NCBI GenBank assembly: GCA_964440295.1
Contig: CAYTRT010000015.1
Location: forward strand, 1 to 31,713
Length of the DNA stretch: 31,713 nucleotides
Reading direction: 5' to 3'
From: CALIKS01 sp964440295
GTDB taxonomy: Archaea; Thermoproteota; Nitrososphaeria_A; Caldarchaeales; Calditenuaceae
The translations under genes were made by a program, and so were the position numbers. The notes beneath the pieces were generated by a model. The model did not search any database. It was not told where the DNA came from and saw only the letters and a program-made list of their open reading frames with translations. The stretch's first letter is position 1. Each line of letters opens with the position of its first letter. Below, piece after piece: positions 8,127 to 15,645 of this stretch.

Positions 8127-8780
8127 ATGTATTACACCTGTCCTCAGTACTGTGGTGCTAGGATTAAGACGGGTAGCTTCGGGCTGGCCACCCTCCAGTC
8201 TAGGAAGGTGGTCGAGACCTTTGAGGAGTCAGTTGTGCCGGAGGAGGAGAGGGAAGACGCAATCAAGAGGTATGGAGTGGGCAGGGTAAACAGGGTCGAG
8301 GACAAGAAGGGCATAAACTTCATCATCCAGTGGATCAGGAGGAGGTCGCTCGTAAGGTACTTGGTAAACTGGGGCAGATTGTCTTCTCTCTTCCCTGTCC
8401 ATCTCACGACTGCCTGCTGCTCAGTCGAGTTTGCGGGCAGCGTCAGTCCTCGTTATGATCCTGAGAGGTTTGGATTCCTAAACGCGGTCGGATCGCTCAG
8501 GCAGTCAGACGTCATAGTCGTCGAGGGGACAGTCACGACCAAGATGGCCCAACGCGTAAGGGTGATCTATGACCAGATGCCGGACCCGAAGTGGGTCGTG
8601 GCGATGGGTGCATGCGCAATATCTGGTGGACTGTACGCCAAGGACTCTTACAACGTGATTCAGGGAATAGACGACATAGTTCCCGTGGATGTCTACATTC
8701 CCGGCTGCCCGCCGAGACCTGAGGCCGTCATACAGGGACTACTCCTGCTGCGAGACAAAATCCTAGGCGAGTATCTCTGA
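8127..8780 (+). CDS. nuoB: Complex I-like subunit NuoB (4Fe-4S, N2 cluster)
   Basis: The 217-residue iron-sulfur subunit of a NADH:quinone oxidoreductase/Fpo/Mbx-type complex. The four cluster ligands are present: C97 and C98 (TACCSVEFAG), C163 (MGACAISGG) and C194 (PGCPPRPE). The protein has about 60 more N-terminal residues than a typical NuoB, including a C5/C9 pair in the first ten residues; the function of this extension is unknown. It starts a nuoB-nuoC-small ORF-nuoD group. The membrane subunits (A, H, J-N) and subunit I are absent here, so the electron donor and acceptor cannot be told. Confidence 0.93.
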   Translation: MYYTCPQYCGARIKTGSFGLATLQSRKVVETFEESVVPEEEREDAIKRYGVGRVNRVEDKKGINFIIQWIRRRSLVRYLVNWGRLSSLFPVHLTTACCSVEFAGSVSPRYDPERFGFLNAVGSLRQSDVIVVEGTVTTKMAQRVRVIYDQMPDPKWVVAMGACAISGGLYAKDSYNVIQGIDDIVPVDVYIPGCPPRPEAVIQGLLLLRDKILGEYL

Positions 8781-8824
8781 CCTGACGGCGAGAAATATCT
8801 CTATATCCAACCTGAGTTTTAGGA

Positions 8825-9316
8825 TTGTTGAAGTTGAGCGAGTCTAAAATCATGAGGATTATAAGCGAGCTCAGAGAGAGGCTGGGATCCTCGATAAAGG
8901 AGGAGAAGATCGATAAGAAGATCATCAAGATAGCGGTCGAGAAGGATGCACTGCTAAGGGCCGCTAGGCTCCTAAAGGAGCTTGGCTACGACCACGTGAA
9001 GGGCGTGACTGGAGTTGACCTATCTGCACTCAAGCCCCCTGAGAATGCCTTCGAAGTCATGTACCACGCGGGCTCATACCTTGATCCAGAGCTGGCTGGC
9101 TCCGTCATAACAGTCGCGACGAAGATTCCTAGGGACTCTCCTGAGCTTCCTTCACTTACGCAGGTATGGCCTAGCTGCGAGTATCACGAGCGCGAGACCT
9201 ACGAGATGTTTGGCATCACTTTTACTGGGCATCCGAGACTCAGGAGGTTGCTACTCCCGGAGTGGTGGTCAGACATTCCGCCGCTGAGGAAGGATTATAA
9301 GCCCCCTGGCCGCTGA
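8825..9316 (+). CDS. nuoC: Complex I-like subunit NuoC (30 kDa)
   Basis: A 163-residue NuoC-family protein. The family signature lies near the C-terminus: YHERETYEMFGITFTGHP, followed by LRRLLLPEWW and PLRKDYKPPGR. It forms part of the hydrophilic arm between NuoB and NuoD. The assigned start is a TTG at 8825, and neighbouring in-frame TTG codons (8828, 8834) are also possible. It lies 44 bases after nuoB and 11 bases before the small membrane-protein ORF, so one transcript is likely. NuoC and NuoD are separate here, not fused. Confidence 0.9.
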   Translation: MLKLSESKIMRIISELRERLGSSIKEEKIDKKIIKIAVEKDALLRAARLLKELGYDHVKGVTGVDLSALKPPENAFEVMYHAGSYLDPELAGSVITVATKIPRDSPELPSLTQVWPSCEYHERETYEMFGITFTGHPRLRRLLLPEWWSDIPPLRKDYKPPGR

Positions 9317-9327
9317 GAGTACTAGCC

Positions 9328-9528
9328 TTGAATCCCAAGTCAATGATGATACTGCTGATAATCCTAGTGACGTTTGTAAGTGCTTTTAGCGTATTTACTT
9401 GGGGAGTGCTCACCGGCATTAGAGCAGTCCTCGGAATATTTCTAAGACTGGGTCTCGTGATATTCATAATTTTGTTGCTGCTCGGACTGGTTGTCTTCAG
9501 GATGGGCAGGATGAAGGAGGAGAAATGA
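9328..9528 (+). CDS. Small two-helix membrane protein between nuoC and nuoD
   Basis: A 66-residue protein consisting almost entirely of two hydrophobic helices (about residues 7-27 and 34-54) and a short basic tail (GRMGRMKEEK-like end). The start may be TTG at 9328 or the ATG at 9343. It is too short for NuoA, and unlike NuoK it lacks a third helix, so I do not assign it to a known complex I subunit. Its position inside the nuoBCD group suggests an accessory or lineage-specific membrane subunit, but this is inference from position only. Confidence 0.65.
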   Translation: MNPKSMMILLIILVTFVSAFSVFTWGVLTGIRAVLGIFLRLGLVIFIILLLLGLVVFRMGRMKEEK

Positions 9529-9566
9529 TATATTAAAGGCTGATTCATCAGATTAATCGGTAAGTC

Positions 9567-10787
9567 ATGGATTCTCAGGAGGAGGTCAAGGAAGTATCAA
9601 TCTATGACACAGGCGAGGGGCTCGCATTCTCTTATGGTCCCCAGCATCCAGGCACTGGGCACTGCAGGTTCATCGTCAGGGTCATTGGAGACACGGTCCT
9701 CTCACTCGAGCCAGACATAGGCTTCGTGCATAGGGGAGAAGAGAAGCTCTGCGAATACAAGACTTGGATCACAAACATACCCCACCTCGAGAGGCCCGCG
9801 ATACTGGACGCTGGCGGGCTCATCTATCCATACTGCCTAGCAGTGGAGAAGTTGATGAACGTCGAGCCGCCTCCGAGGGCAAAATACATCAGACCAATAG
9901 TGGCAGAGCTGAACAGGATAGGTAGCCACTTCTACTACTTCGCACTCTACGGCGTCTTCCTCGGACTCACGACGCCCTTCATGTGGGCATTCGGAGACCG
10001 AGAATACGTCGTCGATCTCGTCCAGTTCATAGGAGGGCAGAGGATAACGCACTCATACTTTGTTCCCGGAGGAGTTAGGAACGACATGCCGAAGAAGGTG
10101 CCCGGCGAGTTGGTGAAGCAGTTCAGAGCCTGGTACCGAGACGCTACTGGGAAGTCTCCGAGCAGCGACGAGCTCACTGACGACTTCCAGAAATACGTGT
10201 TGAGAGTTATGGAGTTCCTAGACGGTAGGCTCGACCACTACTGGGACCTCATGCTTGACAACGCGCTTTTCATGGATAGGACAGTAAACGTGGGCAAGCT
10301 AACACCAGAGGAGGCAGTCAATCTAGGAGCGGTGGGCGTAACTCTACGCGCATGCGGAATAAAGCGAGACGTCAGGATAGACGAGCCATATGACGCTTAC
10401 CGCGAGTTTAAGTTCGAGGTGCCGACCAGGAGTGAGGGAGACTCCTACGCAAGGGCGGTCGTGGCATTTGAGGAGATGCGTCAAAGCATCAGGATAATCA
10501 GCCAGGCCGTAGAGGCGCTTCCAGACGGCCCCGTTAAGAACAAGCAACACCCAGTAAACATCAGGGTCCCAGCAGGCGAGGCAGTCGCTAGGACAGAAGC
10601 GGCTCACGGGGAGCTCATATACTACGTCAGGTCAGACGGGACAGATAGGCCATACAGGGTCCGCATACTATCCCCCTCGTTCAGAAACCTTATCGTCATT
10701 CCATATCTAGCGAAGGGGGCCAAGATAGCTGAGATACCCGCGATATACTGGAGCCAAAACGTATGGCCAGTAGAGTGGGATAGATAG
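9567..10787 (+). CDS. nuoD: Complex I-like subunit NuoD (49 kDa, quinone-site side)
   Basis: A 406-residue NuoD-family subunit. YGPQHPGTGH (about residues 19-28), IGFVHRGEEKL, the LNRIGSHFYYF block and the FVPGGVRND block are characteristic. It lacks the CxxC pairs that hold the NiFe centre in related hydrogenase large subunits, and the C-terminus ends ...VEWDR instead of a DPCxxCxxH tail. It is therefore a complex I-type subunit, not a hydrogenase. Bacterial NuoD usually ends GEVDR, so the Glu-Trp-Asp-Arg end is a variant. It is last in the group and convergent with rps15. Confidence 0.93.
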   Translation: MDSQEEVKEVSIYDTGEGLAFSYGPQHPGTGHCRFIVRVIGDTVLSLEPDIGFVHRGEEKLCEYKTWITNIPHLERPAILDAGGLIYPYCLAVEKLMNVEPPPRAKYIRPIVAELNRIGSHFYYFALYGVFLGLTTPFMWAFGDREYVVDLVQFIGGQRITHSYFVPGGVRNDMPKKVPGELVKQFRAWYRDATGKSPSSDELTDDFQKYVLRVMEFLDGRLDHYWDLMLDNALFMDRTVNVGKLTPEEAVNLGAVGVTLRACGIKRDVRIDEPYDAYREFKFEVPTRSEGDSYARAVVAFEEMRQSIRIISQAVEALPDGPVKNKQHPVNIRVPAGEAVARTEAAHGELIYYVRSDGTDRPYRVRILSPSFRNLIVIPYLAKGAKIAEIPAIYWSQNVWPVEWDR

Positions 10788-10822
10788 CAACAAATCGATT
10801 CGAAGAAATTCTTCCAGAACTG

Positions 10823-11269
10823 TTACGCATACGTGTACAGCGTCTTAACCTTGAAGTCCTTCGGTATTCTCCCAATCCTCGAGTAGTATTTGACAAGTCT
10901 ATGTATCTTCGCCTCGACGAGCTGGAGCCTCTTCCTGTTATACCTATCAGACCTGTGGGTAGAGAGGTGTAGCTGCATGCGTCTCGCCCTCTCGATCAGG
11001 TTTGCCAAGTCCTCTGGAATCTCGGGCAGGAGATTGTTCTCCTCAAGTATCTCTGTTATTGATTTTCCAGTTATTTGCTTGACGAGCGGCACTCCGTAGA
11101 CGTCTCTCAGAATTACTCCGATCCTACTTGGTGGCGTGCCCTCCTTGGCAAGCCTCACCACGAGCGCCTCCACCTCCTCAGGCGTTGCTTTGACCCAGTC
11201 CGGCGGCTCCTTGCTCAGCGGCCTGTCGGACCTCGACTTCCCCCTCTTCCTAGCATGCATCCTTGCCAA
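10823..11269 (-). CDS. rps15: 30S ribosomal protein S15 (uS15)
   Basis: The 148-residue archaeal form of uS15. The N-terminal extension MARMHARKRGKSRSDRP is typical of archaea/eukaryotes. The core motifs LSTHRSDRYNRKRLQLVEAKIHRLVKYY and PSRIGVILRDVYGVP are present as adjacent blocks. It binds the central domain of 16S rRNA. In many archaea this gene sits beside recJ, pcc1 and rps1e; here it lies about 8 kb away from that cluster and is followed at a distance by Cgi121, so the ancestral neighbourhood appears to have been split. Confidence 0.95.
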   Translation of the reverse strand: MARMHARKRGKSRSDRPLSKEPPDWVKATPEEVEALVVRLAKEGTPPSRIGVILRDVYGVPLVKQITGKSITEILEENNLLPEIPEDLANLIERARRMQLHLSTHRSDRYNRKRLQLVEAKIHRLVKYYSRIGRIPKDFKVKTLYTYA

Positions 11270-11322
11270 TTCTTACGTCCAGCATTAAAACCAATCAAGG
11301 GGGCGATTTAAGGATATACTCA

Positions 11323-11862
11323 TCACGAGAGCCCACTCAGGGCTATCCTCTCCAGTATCAGTAGCTCCGCAGGCCTCGCTCCCCTAGAGGGCGCCAGACA
11401 CTCAAGCTCCTGCCGCTGGACTCCGTATAGGCTCAAAACATGCTCAAGGCTCCCAACCTCAAGATTGTCTGAGAGCGAGCCGCCGAGAAATGCAGCAATC
11501 TTACTGACTGCCTCGTCTGGCCTGCCACCACTCCTCGTGATAGCGCAGACGCATACGCTTCTCTCTCCTTGCTTGTATCCAACGGCCTCGATGGCCTCGC
11601 TGATCTGCCTCTTCCCAGAAAGTCGGAGGAGAAACTCGACCTCGATTCTTCTAGCTCTCTGGGCATTGACCAAGTAGGCGTCGACAGCGCTCATGAAGCC
11701 GACGAGTAGCTGTCGATGAGAATAGATGCATCTGGGATCGACGAACTGGACGGCGCAGTCCTCGAGGAGATCATAGTCCTCGAACAGCTCGAAGGGGTCC
11801 CTCACTATGTTCTCGACTACCGCGGCGGCGAAGCAGTAGCCCTGATAGCTAGACACTATCAT
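11323..11862 (-). CDS. cgi121: KEOPS complex subunit Cgi121
   Basis: A 179-residue protein resembling Cgi121, the KEOPS subunit that binds the tRNA 3' CCA end and stimulates Bud32. The recognisable core is residues about 53-80, with a helix preceding NAQRARRIEVEFLLRLSGKR and QISEAIEAVG (tRNA-binding face), followed by a strand block SVCVCAITR. Its ATG begins immediately after the stop codon of the ubiquitin-like gene, and the Shine-Dalgarno GGAGGA lies inside that upstream gene, so the two are coupled. Together with Pcc1 in this window, this makes two of the four core KEOPS subunits. Confidence 0.8.
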   Translation of the reverse strand: MIVSSYQGYCFAAAVVENIVRDPFELFEDYDLLEDCAVQFVDPRCIYSHRQLLVGFMSAVDAYLVNAQRARRIEVEFLLRLSGKRQISEAIEAVGYKQGERSVCVCAITRSGGRPDEAVSKIAAFLGGSLSDNLEVGSLEHVLSLYGVQRQELECLAPSRGARPAELLILERIALSGLS

Positions 11863-12135
11863 TTAAGATGCTCCTCCGTGGATTGTCGGTATTAGCGTGA
11901 TTCTGTCCTCGTTCCTAACCTTAAGGCTTAGACCATATACGCTCCGGGCATCAACGTCGTTGACGAGTATCAGTATGCCGGGCCTGATTTTCCCCTCCTC
12001 ATCCAATACTAATTCCCTGACCCGATCAGGAAGCAGCCTCAGCGCGTCGAGCAGGCTGACCTCCTCCTTAACCTCGACCGAGTAGGACTTAAGGCCAGAC
12101 TGCGCTCTCAGCGGTCCATAAAACTCAAAAAACAT
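11863..12135 (-). CDS. MoaD/ThiS/Urm1-like ubiquitin-fold protein
   Basis: A 90-residue beta-grasp protein of the MoaD/ThiS/SAMP family. The N-terminal strand FFEFYGPLR, the loop DALRLLPDRVRELV and the C-terminal block NEDRITLIPTIHGG are conserved. These proteins carry sulfur as a C-terminal thiocarboxylate for molybdopterin, thiamine or tRNA thiolation, or are conjugated to proteins (sampylation). The Gly-Gly is not terminal: the reading ends H-G-G-A-S, so two residues would need removal, or the extra residues are tolerated. A GGTG sequence lies 7 bases before the ATG. It is encoded with NAD kinase upstream and Cgi121 directly downstream. Confidence 0.8.
   Translation of the reverse strand: MFFEFYGPLRAQSGLKSYSVEVKEEVSLLDALRLLPDRVRELVLDEEGKIRPGILILVNDVDARSVYGLSLKVRNEDRITLIPTIHGGAS
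11872..11877 (-). promoter_or_regulatory. Shine-Dalgarno of cgi121 inside the Gly-Gly codons
   Basis: On the minus strand the sequence is CAC GGA GGA GCA TCT TAA ATG. GGAGGA is at the same time the two codons of the ubiquitin-like protein's Gly-Gly and a full Shine-Dalgarno, placed 9 bases before the cgi121 ATG. The two extra codons GCA TCT plus the stop supply that spacing. Confidence 0.7.
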
Positions 12136-12141
12136 GCATAT

Positions 12142-12288
12142 TCACCGACCAGCAATCAGCGAGGAGACATGCTCTTCAAAGAGCCAGGGGCTCTCAGGGC
12201 AGGTCGGTATCATCATCACGAAGAAGAATGAGGTAGGGATTAGATATATCTTGCCCCACCTAAAGGGCTTGGCGTTCTCTTGAATCAA
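12142..12288 (-). CDS. Possible 48-residue ORF between NAD kinase and moaD-like gene
   Basis: A low-confidence small ORF starting at TTG 12288, overlapping the last 29 bases of the NAD kinase and ending 6 bases before the ubiquitin-like gene. The same frame is open back to an ATG at 12333. Codon choice (AGG, AAG, GCC, CTC, GAG) looks like the surrounding genes, and the tight spacing is operon-like. The product has a hydrophobic core (IPTSFFFVMMIP) and one cysteine. I recognise no family. It could equally be an untranslated spacer. Confidence 0.25.
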   Translation of the reverse strand: MIQENAKPFRWGKIYLIPTSFFFVMMIPTCPESPWLFEEHVSSLIAGR

Positions 12289-13306
12289 CGCTTGAGAGAT
12301 GTGATGCGAGATAGTAGAGTTTTTGTCTCGCATCCCTCAGCAGGGGCTTCTTAGCCACGAGTCGCCGAGAAATGAGGACACTCAGTGCGTGGCGTATCGT
12401 CCTCTCAGGCATCATCGTCCTCCTAATTAGATCTCGATAAGTCAACGGCCCCTCATACTCGAGGATCTTGATGATTAGCTTTGCCGAGGGAGGTATTCTT
12501 AGAAGCTCCTCAGCCAAGTGGATCTTCTTCTCGATCTTGCTGAGGATTGAGGATGGCCCGTCCACTCGTAAAAACTTGCATGGCACTTCGTTTCTCGTGA
12601 TGACTATTCTCTCTTTGACTGGGATCCTCGCGAGGCCGTCAATTATCACCTCGACGCCATGCCTAGAGGACACTCCGTCAATCGTTATCTGGGAGCTGTC
12701 TGGAACAATGAGCGGCCTCCTGGTAACGTCTATGGAGTTGACTGGAACTATCTCGAAGACGGACGCGTCGTGATGTATCAACGACCCGCCGGCCGAGAGT
12801 GAGTAAGCACTAGACCCAAGAGGCGTCGCGACTATCACGCCGTCCGCATAATCCCTCCAGATCATCTCGTCGTTGATCGAGAGGGTGTACTCCATCAGCG
12901 TCGCGCTTCTGTGTGGAAAGATCGCCGCTTCGTTGACGGCTGGGACTGGCTGCTCATCGTCGACCTTGACTGCGAGTCTAGTATTTTCCTCTACTTTATA
13001 CATGCCCTTCATTATGGTCTTGATTGCGCTCCTAAGCTCATTGATCGTGCATTGGGACAAGAAGCCTCTCGTGGGGTCTTCGCTTACTCCGAGGATTGGG
13101 TTCCCCCTGTTGCCCAGCTCAAAAATCGACTTCAGAATCATCTTATCGTCTCCAATCACTACAACTATGTCCGACCCGCCTATGTTGTAGGCCTCCAGCG
13201 AAGTCACGACTGGGCACTCAATACCCAGCTCGTCGAGTATCTTCTTCAATTCTCTAGCAACGGCGCCGGTGCTGGAGGCAACCCTGAAGACTAGCCCCAT
13301 CCCCAT
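12260..13306 (-). CDS. NAD kinase fused to a C-terminal winged helix
   Basis: Residues 1-270 form an NAD kinase (NAD to NADP). Visible are VVVIGDDKMIL at 48-58 in the place of the GGDGT loop, VNEAAI at 124-129 (the NE motif) and TPLGSSAYSLSAGG at 161-174, which matches the family TPTGSTAYSLSAGG. Residues about 273-335 add a winged helix (LIIKILEYEGPLTYRDLIRR, then ERTIRHALSVLISRRLVAKK), making 348 residues against the usual 250-290. The active-site loop keeps the key Asp (D53) but has D-K instead of G-T after it. A TATA-like box (attataaag on the plus strand, 13329-13337) lies about 25-30 bases before the ATG, so the mRNA is probably leaderless. It heads an operon with the moaD-like gene and cgi121. 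Confidence 0.85.
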   Translation of the reverse strand: MGMGLVFRVASSTGAVARELKKILDELGIECPVVTSLEAYNIGGSDIVVVIGDDKMILKSIFELGNRGNPILGVSEDPTRGFLSQCTINELRSAIKTIMKGMYKVEENTRLAVKVDDEQPVPAVNEAAIFPHRSATLMEYTLSINDEMIWRDYADGVIVATPLGSSAYSLSAGGSLIHHDASVFEIVPVNSIDVTRRPLIVPDSSQITIDGVSSRHGVEVIIDGLARIPVKERIVITRNEVPCKFLRVDGPSSILSKIEKKIHLAEELLRIPPSAKLIIKILEYEGPLTYRDLIRRTMMPERTIRHALSVLISRRLVAKKPLLRDARQKLYYLASHLSSVDSRERQAL

Positions 13307-13456
13307 TGACTATTAGAGATTCTTGAGAATTATAAAGATAGTTAGGCATAAACAAGTTAATGAATTGAGGCAATCTTTTGCATCAAACACAAATTATACG
13401 ACAATAATTGCCATTAATCCCATCTATAATAAATCCTGGAGTAATAATTCAAGTCC

Positions 13457-14764
13457 GTGGAAGCCGCAAGGATCAGCAGAAGGAAAATGATTATGGGTAC
13501 TGTTGGAGCATTCATACTCGGCGGAGCGGTGGGCTACCTAGCAGGCAACATGAGGCTGGAGTCGGAGACGCAAAAAGTAGGCGAGAAAAGCCCAATAAGG
13601 ATAGGCTTTCAGGTACATAGGACGGGCATAGGCGCCGACTATGGATACTGGTATGAGAGGACGGCAAAGGCAGCGGTCTCGCTGATCAATGAGAGAGGCG
13701 GCATCGACGGCAGGCCCGTCCAGCTAATCATCGAGGACGATGGAACCGACCCGCAGAGGGGTGGGCAGGTCGTCCAGAAGCTCGCAACCGAGCACAATGT
13801 AGACTTCATAATCGGCGCGCTCTTCTCTAACGTTGTCCTAGCCTCGGGGCCTGTGGCTGGAGAGTTGAAGAAGCCCTACTTCGCGGTCAGCGAGGGAACA
13901 CACGTCCCGCTCGGCCTGCTGAACAGGTGGTGCTTCCAGCCGGGCATAACCGACGTTCCAGGCCAGATAACCGCAGTCTCGAAGTGGATATTCGATAACC
14001 TAGGTAGGAGGATCGCCATCATATACCCTGACTACGCGTTTGGATATGATCACAGGGACTGGCTCAGCAAGGCGGCCGAGAAGGAGGGAGCAGTCATAGT
14101 CGAGAAAATTCCAATACCACCCGCAGAGACATCCTTCACAAAATACTTCTCGAAGATTCCTCAGAGCATCGACGTCATCTACCACGTCATGGTCGGCCCA
14201 TCCATCCTGACATTCATGAGAGAGCTCGGAGAGTATCTAGGCAGTAGGAGACCTGAGCTTTTTGGGTTTATTGATTCGCTTGAGGGAATACCCCTAAGCA
14301 GCCCCGGCCTCGAGTACCTAGACGGCACATACTTCTGGGAGGCCTTTCCGAGATACCTAGATGGCTACGACACGCCATACAACAGGTACTATAGGGGGCG
14401 GGTGGGAGTCAACGAGGAGGGAGCGGCAGTCGAAGACCCCAAGAAAGTCTCAACATTCAGCCACATGTTCAGCACTTGGGAGACGTTATTCGTGATTAAA
14501 GAGGCAGTGGAGCAGAGCGGGTATCAGAGACCGACCCCCGAAGATTATAAGCTATTCATAACCACGCTGGAAGGAATGGAGTGGTTCAACGAGGGCATCA
14601 ATCATCCTCAGGGACCGAAAAGATTCGACGGGAAGACGCATCAGGCATTTGGACAGCAGTTCATATCGATGGTCAAAAACACCAGACTAGTAACTATCCA
14701 CCGGACTAAGATTGAGGACTCATACTATGAAAATGAACACGACTATACTAAGATGAGTCTGTAG
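13457..14764 (+). CDS. livJ: Branched-chain amino-acid/amide-type ABC substrate-binding protein
   Basis: A 435-residue periplasmic-binding-fold (Peripla_BP_6) protein. The N-terminus is a Tat-like leader, ISRRKMIMGTVGAFILGGAV (residues 6-25), without a lipobox cysteine, so it may stay anchored by this helix outside the membrane. Family blocks include LINERGGIDGRPVQLI, DDGTDPQRGGQVVQKL and IIYPDYAFGYDHRDW. It starts with GTG. It is followed by two permeases and two ATPases in the standard Liv order. Closely similar systems import leucine/isoleucine/valine, urea or short amides; the true ligand cannot be chosen from sequence. Confidence 0.9.
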   Translation: MEAARISRRKMIMGTVGAFILGGAVGYLAGNMRLESETQKVGEKSPIRIGFQVHRTGIGADYGYWYERTAKAAVSLINERGGIDGRPVQLIIEDDGTDPQRGGQVVQKLATEHNVDFIIGALFSNVVLASGPVAGELKKPYFAVSEGTHVPLGLLNRWCFQPGITDVPGQITAVSKWIFDNLGRRIAIIYPDYAFGYDHRDWLSKAAEKEGAVIVEKIPIPPAETSFTKYFSKIPQSIDVIYHVMVGPSILTFMRELGEYLGSRRPELFGFIDSLEGIPLSSPGLEYLDGTYFWEAFPRYLDGYDTPYNRYYRGRVGVNEEGAAVEDPKKVSTFSHMFSTWETLFVIKEAVEQSGYQRPTPEDYKLFITTLEGMEWFNEGINHPQGPKRFDGKTHQAFGQQFISMVKNTRLVTIHRTKIEDSYYENEHDYTKMSL

Positions 14765-14778
14765 GGAAGCTGAGGCTC

Positions 14779-15645
14779 ATGGACCCAGTGGGTGCTTTCT
14801 TTCTCGGCGTCCTCGACGGACTTACCGAGGGACTGATATTCGCCCTCGTAGCAATTGGATTCACACTATCGTACGGAGTCCTGAGAATAGTGAATCTCAC
14901 GCACGGCGAATTCTACATGATAGGAGCGGTCATGACTTGGGCATTGTACGAAGCAGCGAAGAACACGCTCTACTCACTGATCATCGCGCCCCTATTTTCA
15001 GCGTTCCTCGCAATAATAATTGAGAGGACCGTTCTCTCGAGGATCAAATATGCTCCAGAGCCAACAATCATCGCCACGGCTGGTCTGCTATACATAATTC
15101 AGCAGTCAACACTCATGGTTATCGGCCCGTACAGCAGGTCAGTACCTCCACCCTTCTCCACAGTCATCTCTACGCCATGGTTCGGCTACTCCTCCTACAA
15201 AATAGTAATCGCACTTGCCTCCATCATAATAGCGGCTATACTATGGATATTCTTGAAGAGGACAAACCTAGGACTCCACATGAGGTGCGTCCAGCAAGAC
15301 GCTGAGCTGGCTAAAAACTTCGGAATAAACGTTAGGAAGATTTACTCACTGGGATTCGGCTTGAGCGCAGCTTTAGCAGCGGTCGCTGGAGTGCTCATAG
15401 TGCCGATCAGGCAGGCCCACTACCTAATGGGCTTCGACGCGCTCCTAATGTCCCTCCTCGCCGTGACCATCGGCGGCATGGGGTCTCTGAGAGGAACGTT
15501 TCTAGCATCTCTTATGATTGGCCTTTTCGGAGGAATCGTCGCTGTCTTCACCTCGCCGACTACCTCTAGGATACTCTCAATAATGCTCGTTGTCCTCGTC
15601 GTTCTTTTCAGGCCTCATGGAATCTTGGAGCGTGTCAAAAAATGA
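14779..15645 (+). CDS. livH: ABC permease LivH-type
   Basis: A 288-residue polytopic permease of the branched-chain amino-acid family. Typical segments are VAIGFTLSYGVLRIVNLTHG near the N-terminus, the cytoplasmic coupling region HMRCVQQDAELAKNFGINV, and LAVTIGGMGSLRGTFL toward the C-terminus. About eight hydrophobic helices are visible. It lies 14 bases after the binding-protein gene, and its stop overlaps the start of livM by 4 bases (ATGA). Confidence 0.93.
   Translation: MDPVGAFFLGVLDGLTEGLIFALVAIGFTLSYGVLRIVNLTHGEFYMIGAVMTWALYEAAKNTLYSLIIAPLFSAFLAIIIERTVLSRIKYAPEPTIIATAGLLYIIQQSTLMVIGPYSRSVPPPFSTVISTPWFGYSSYKIVIALASIIIAAILWIFLKRTNLGLHMRCVQQDAELAKNFGINVRKIYSLGFGLSAALAAVAGVLIVPIRQAHYLMGFDALLMSLLAVTIGGMGSLRGTFLASLMIGLFGGIVAVFTSPTTSRILSIMLVVLVVLFRPHGILERVKK

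Noticed and set aside
9567..10787. NuoD read as a NiFe-hydrogenase large subunit
   Set aside because: Both CxxC metal-binding pairs are absent, and the C-terminus ends in Asp-Arg without the hydrogenase tail.
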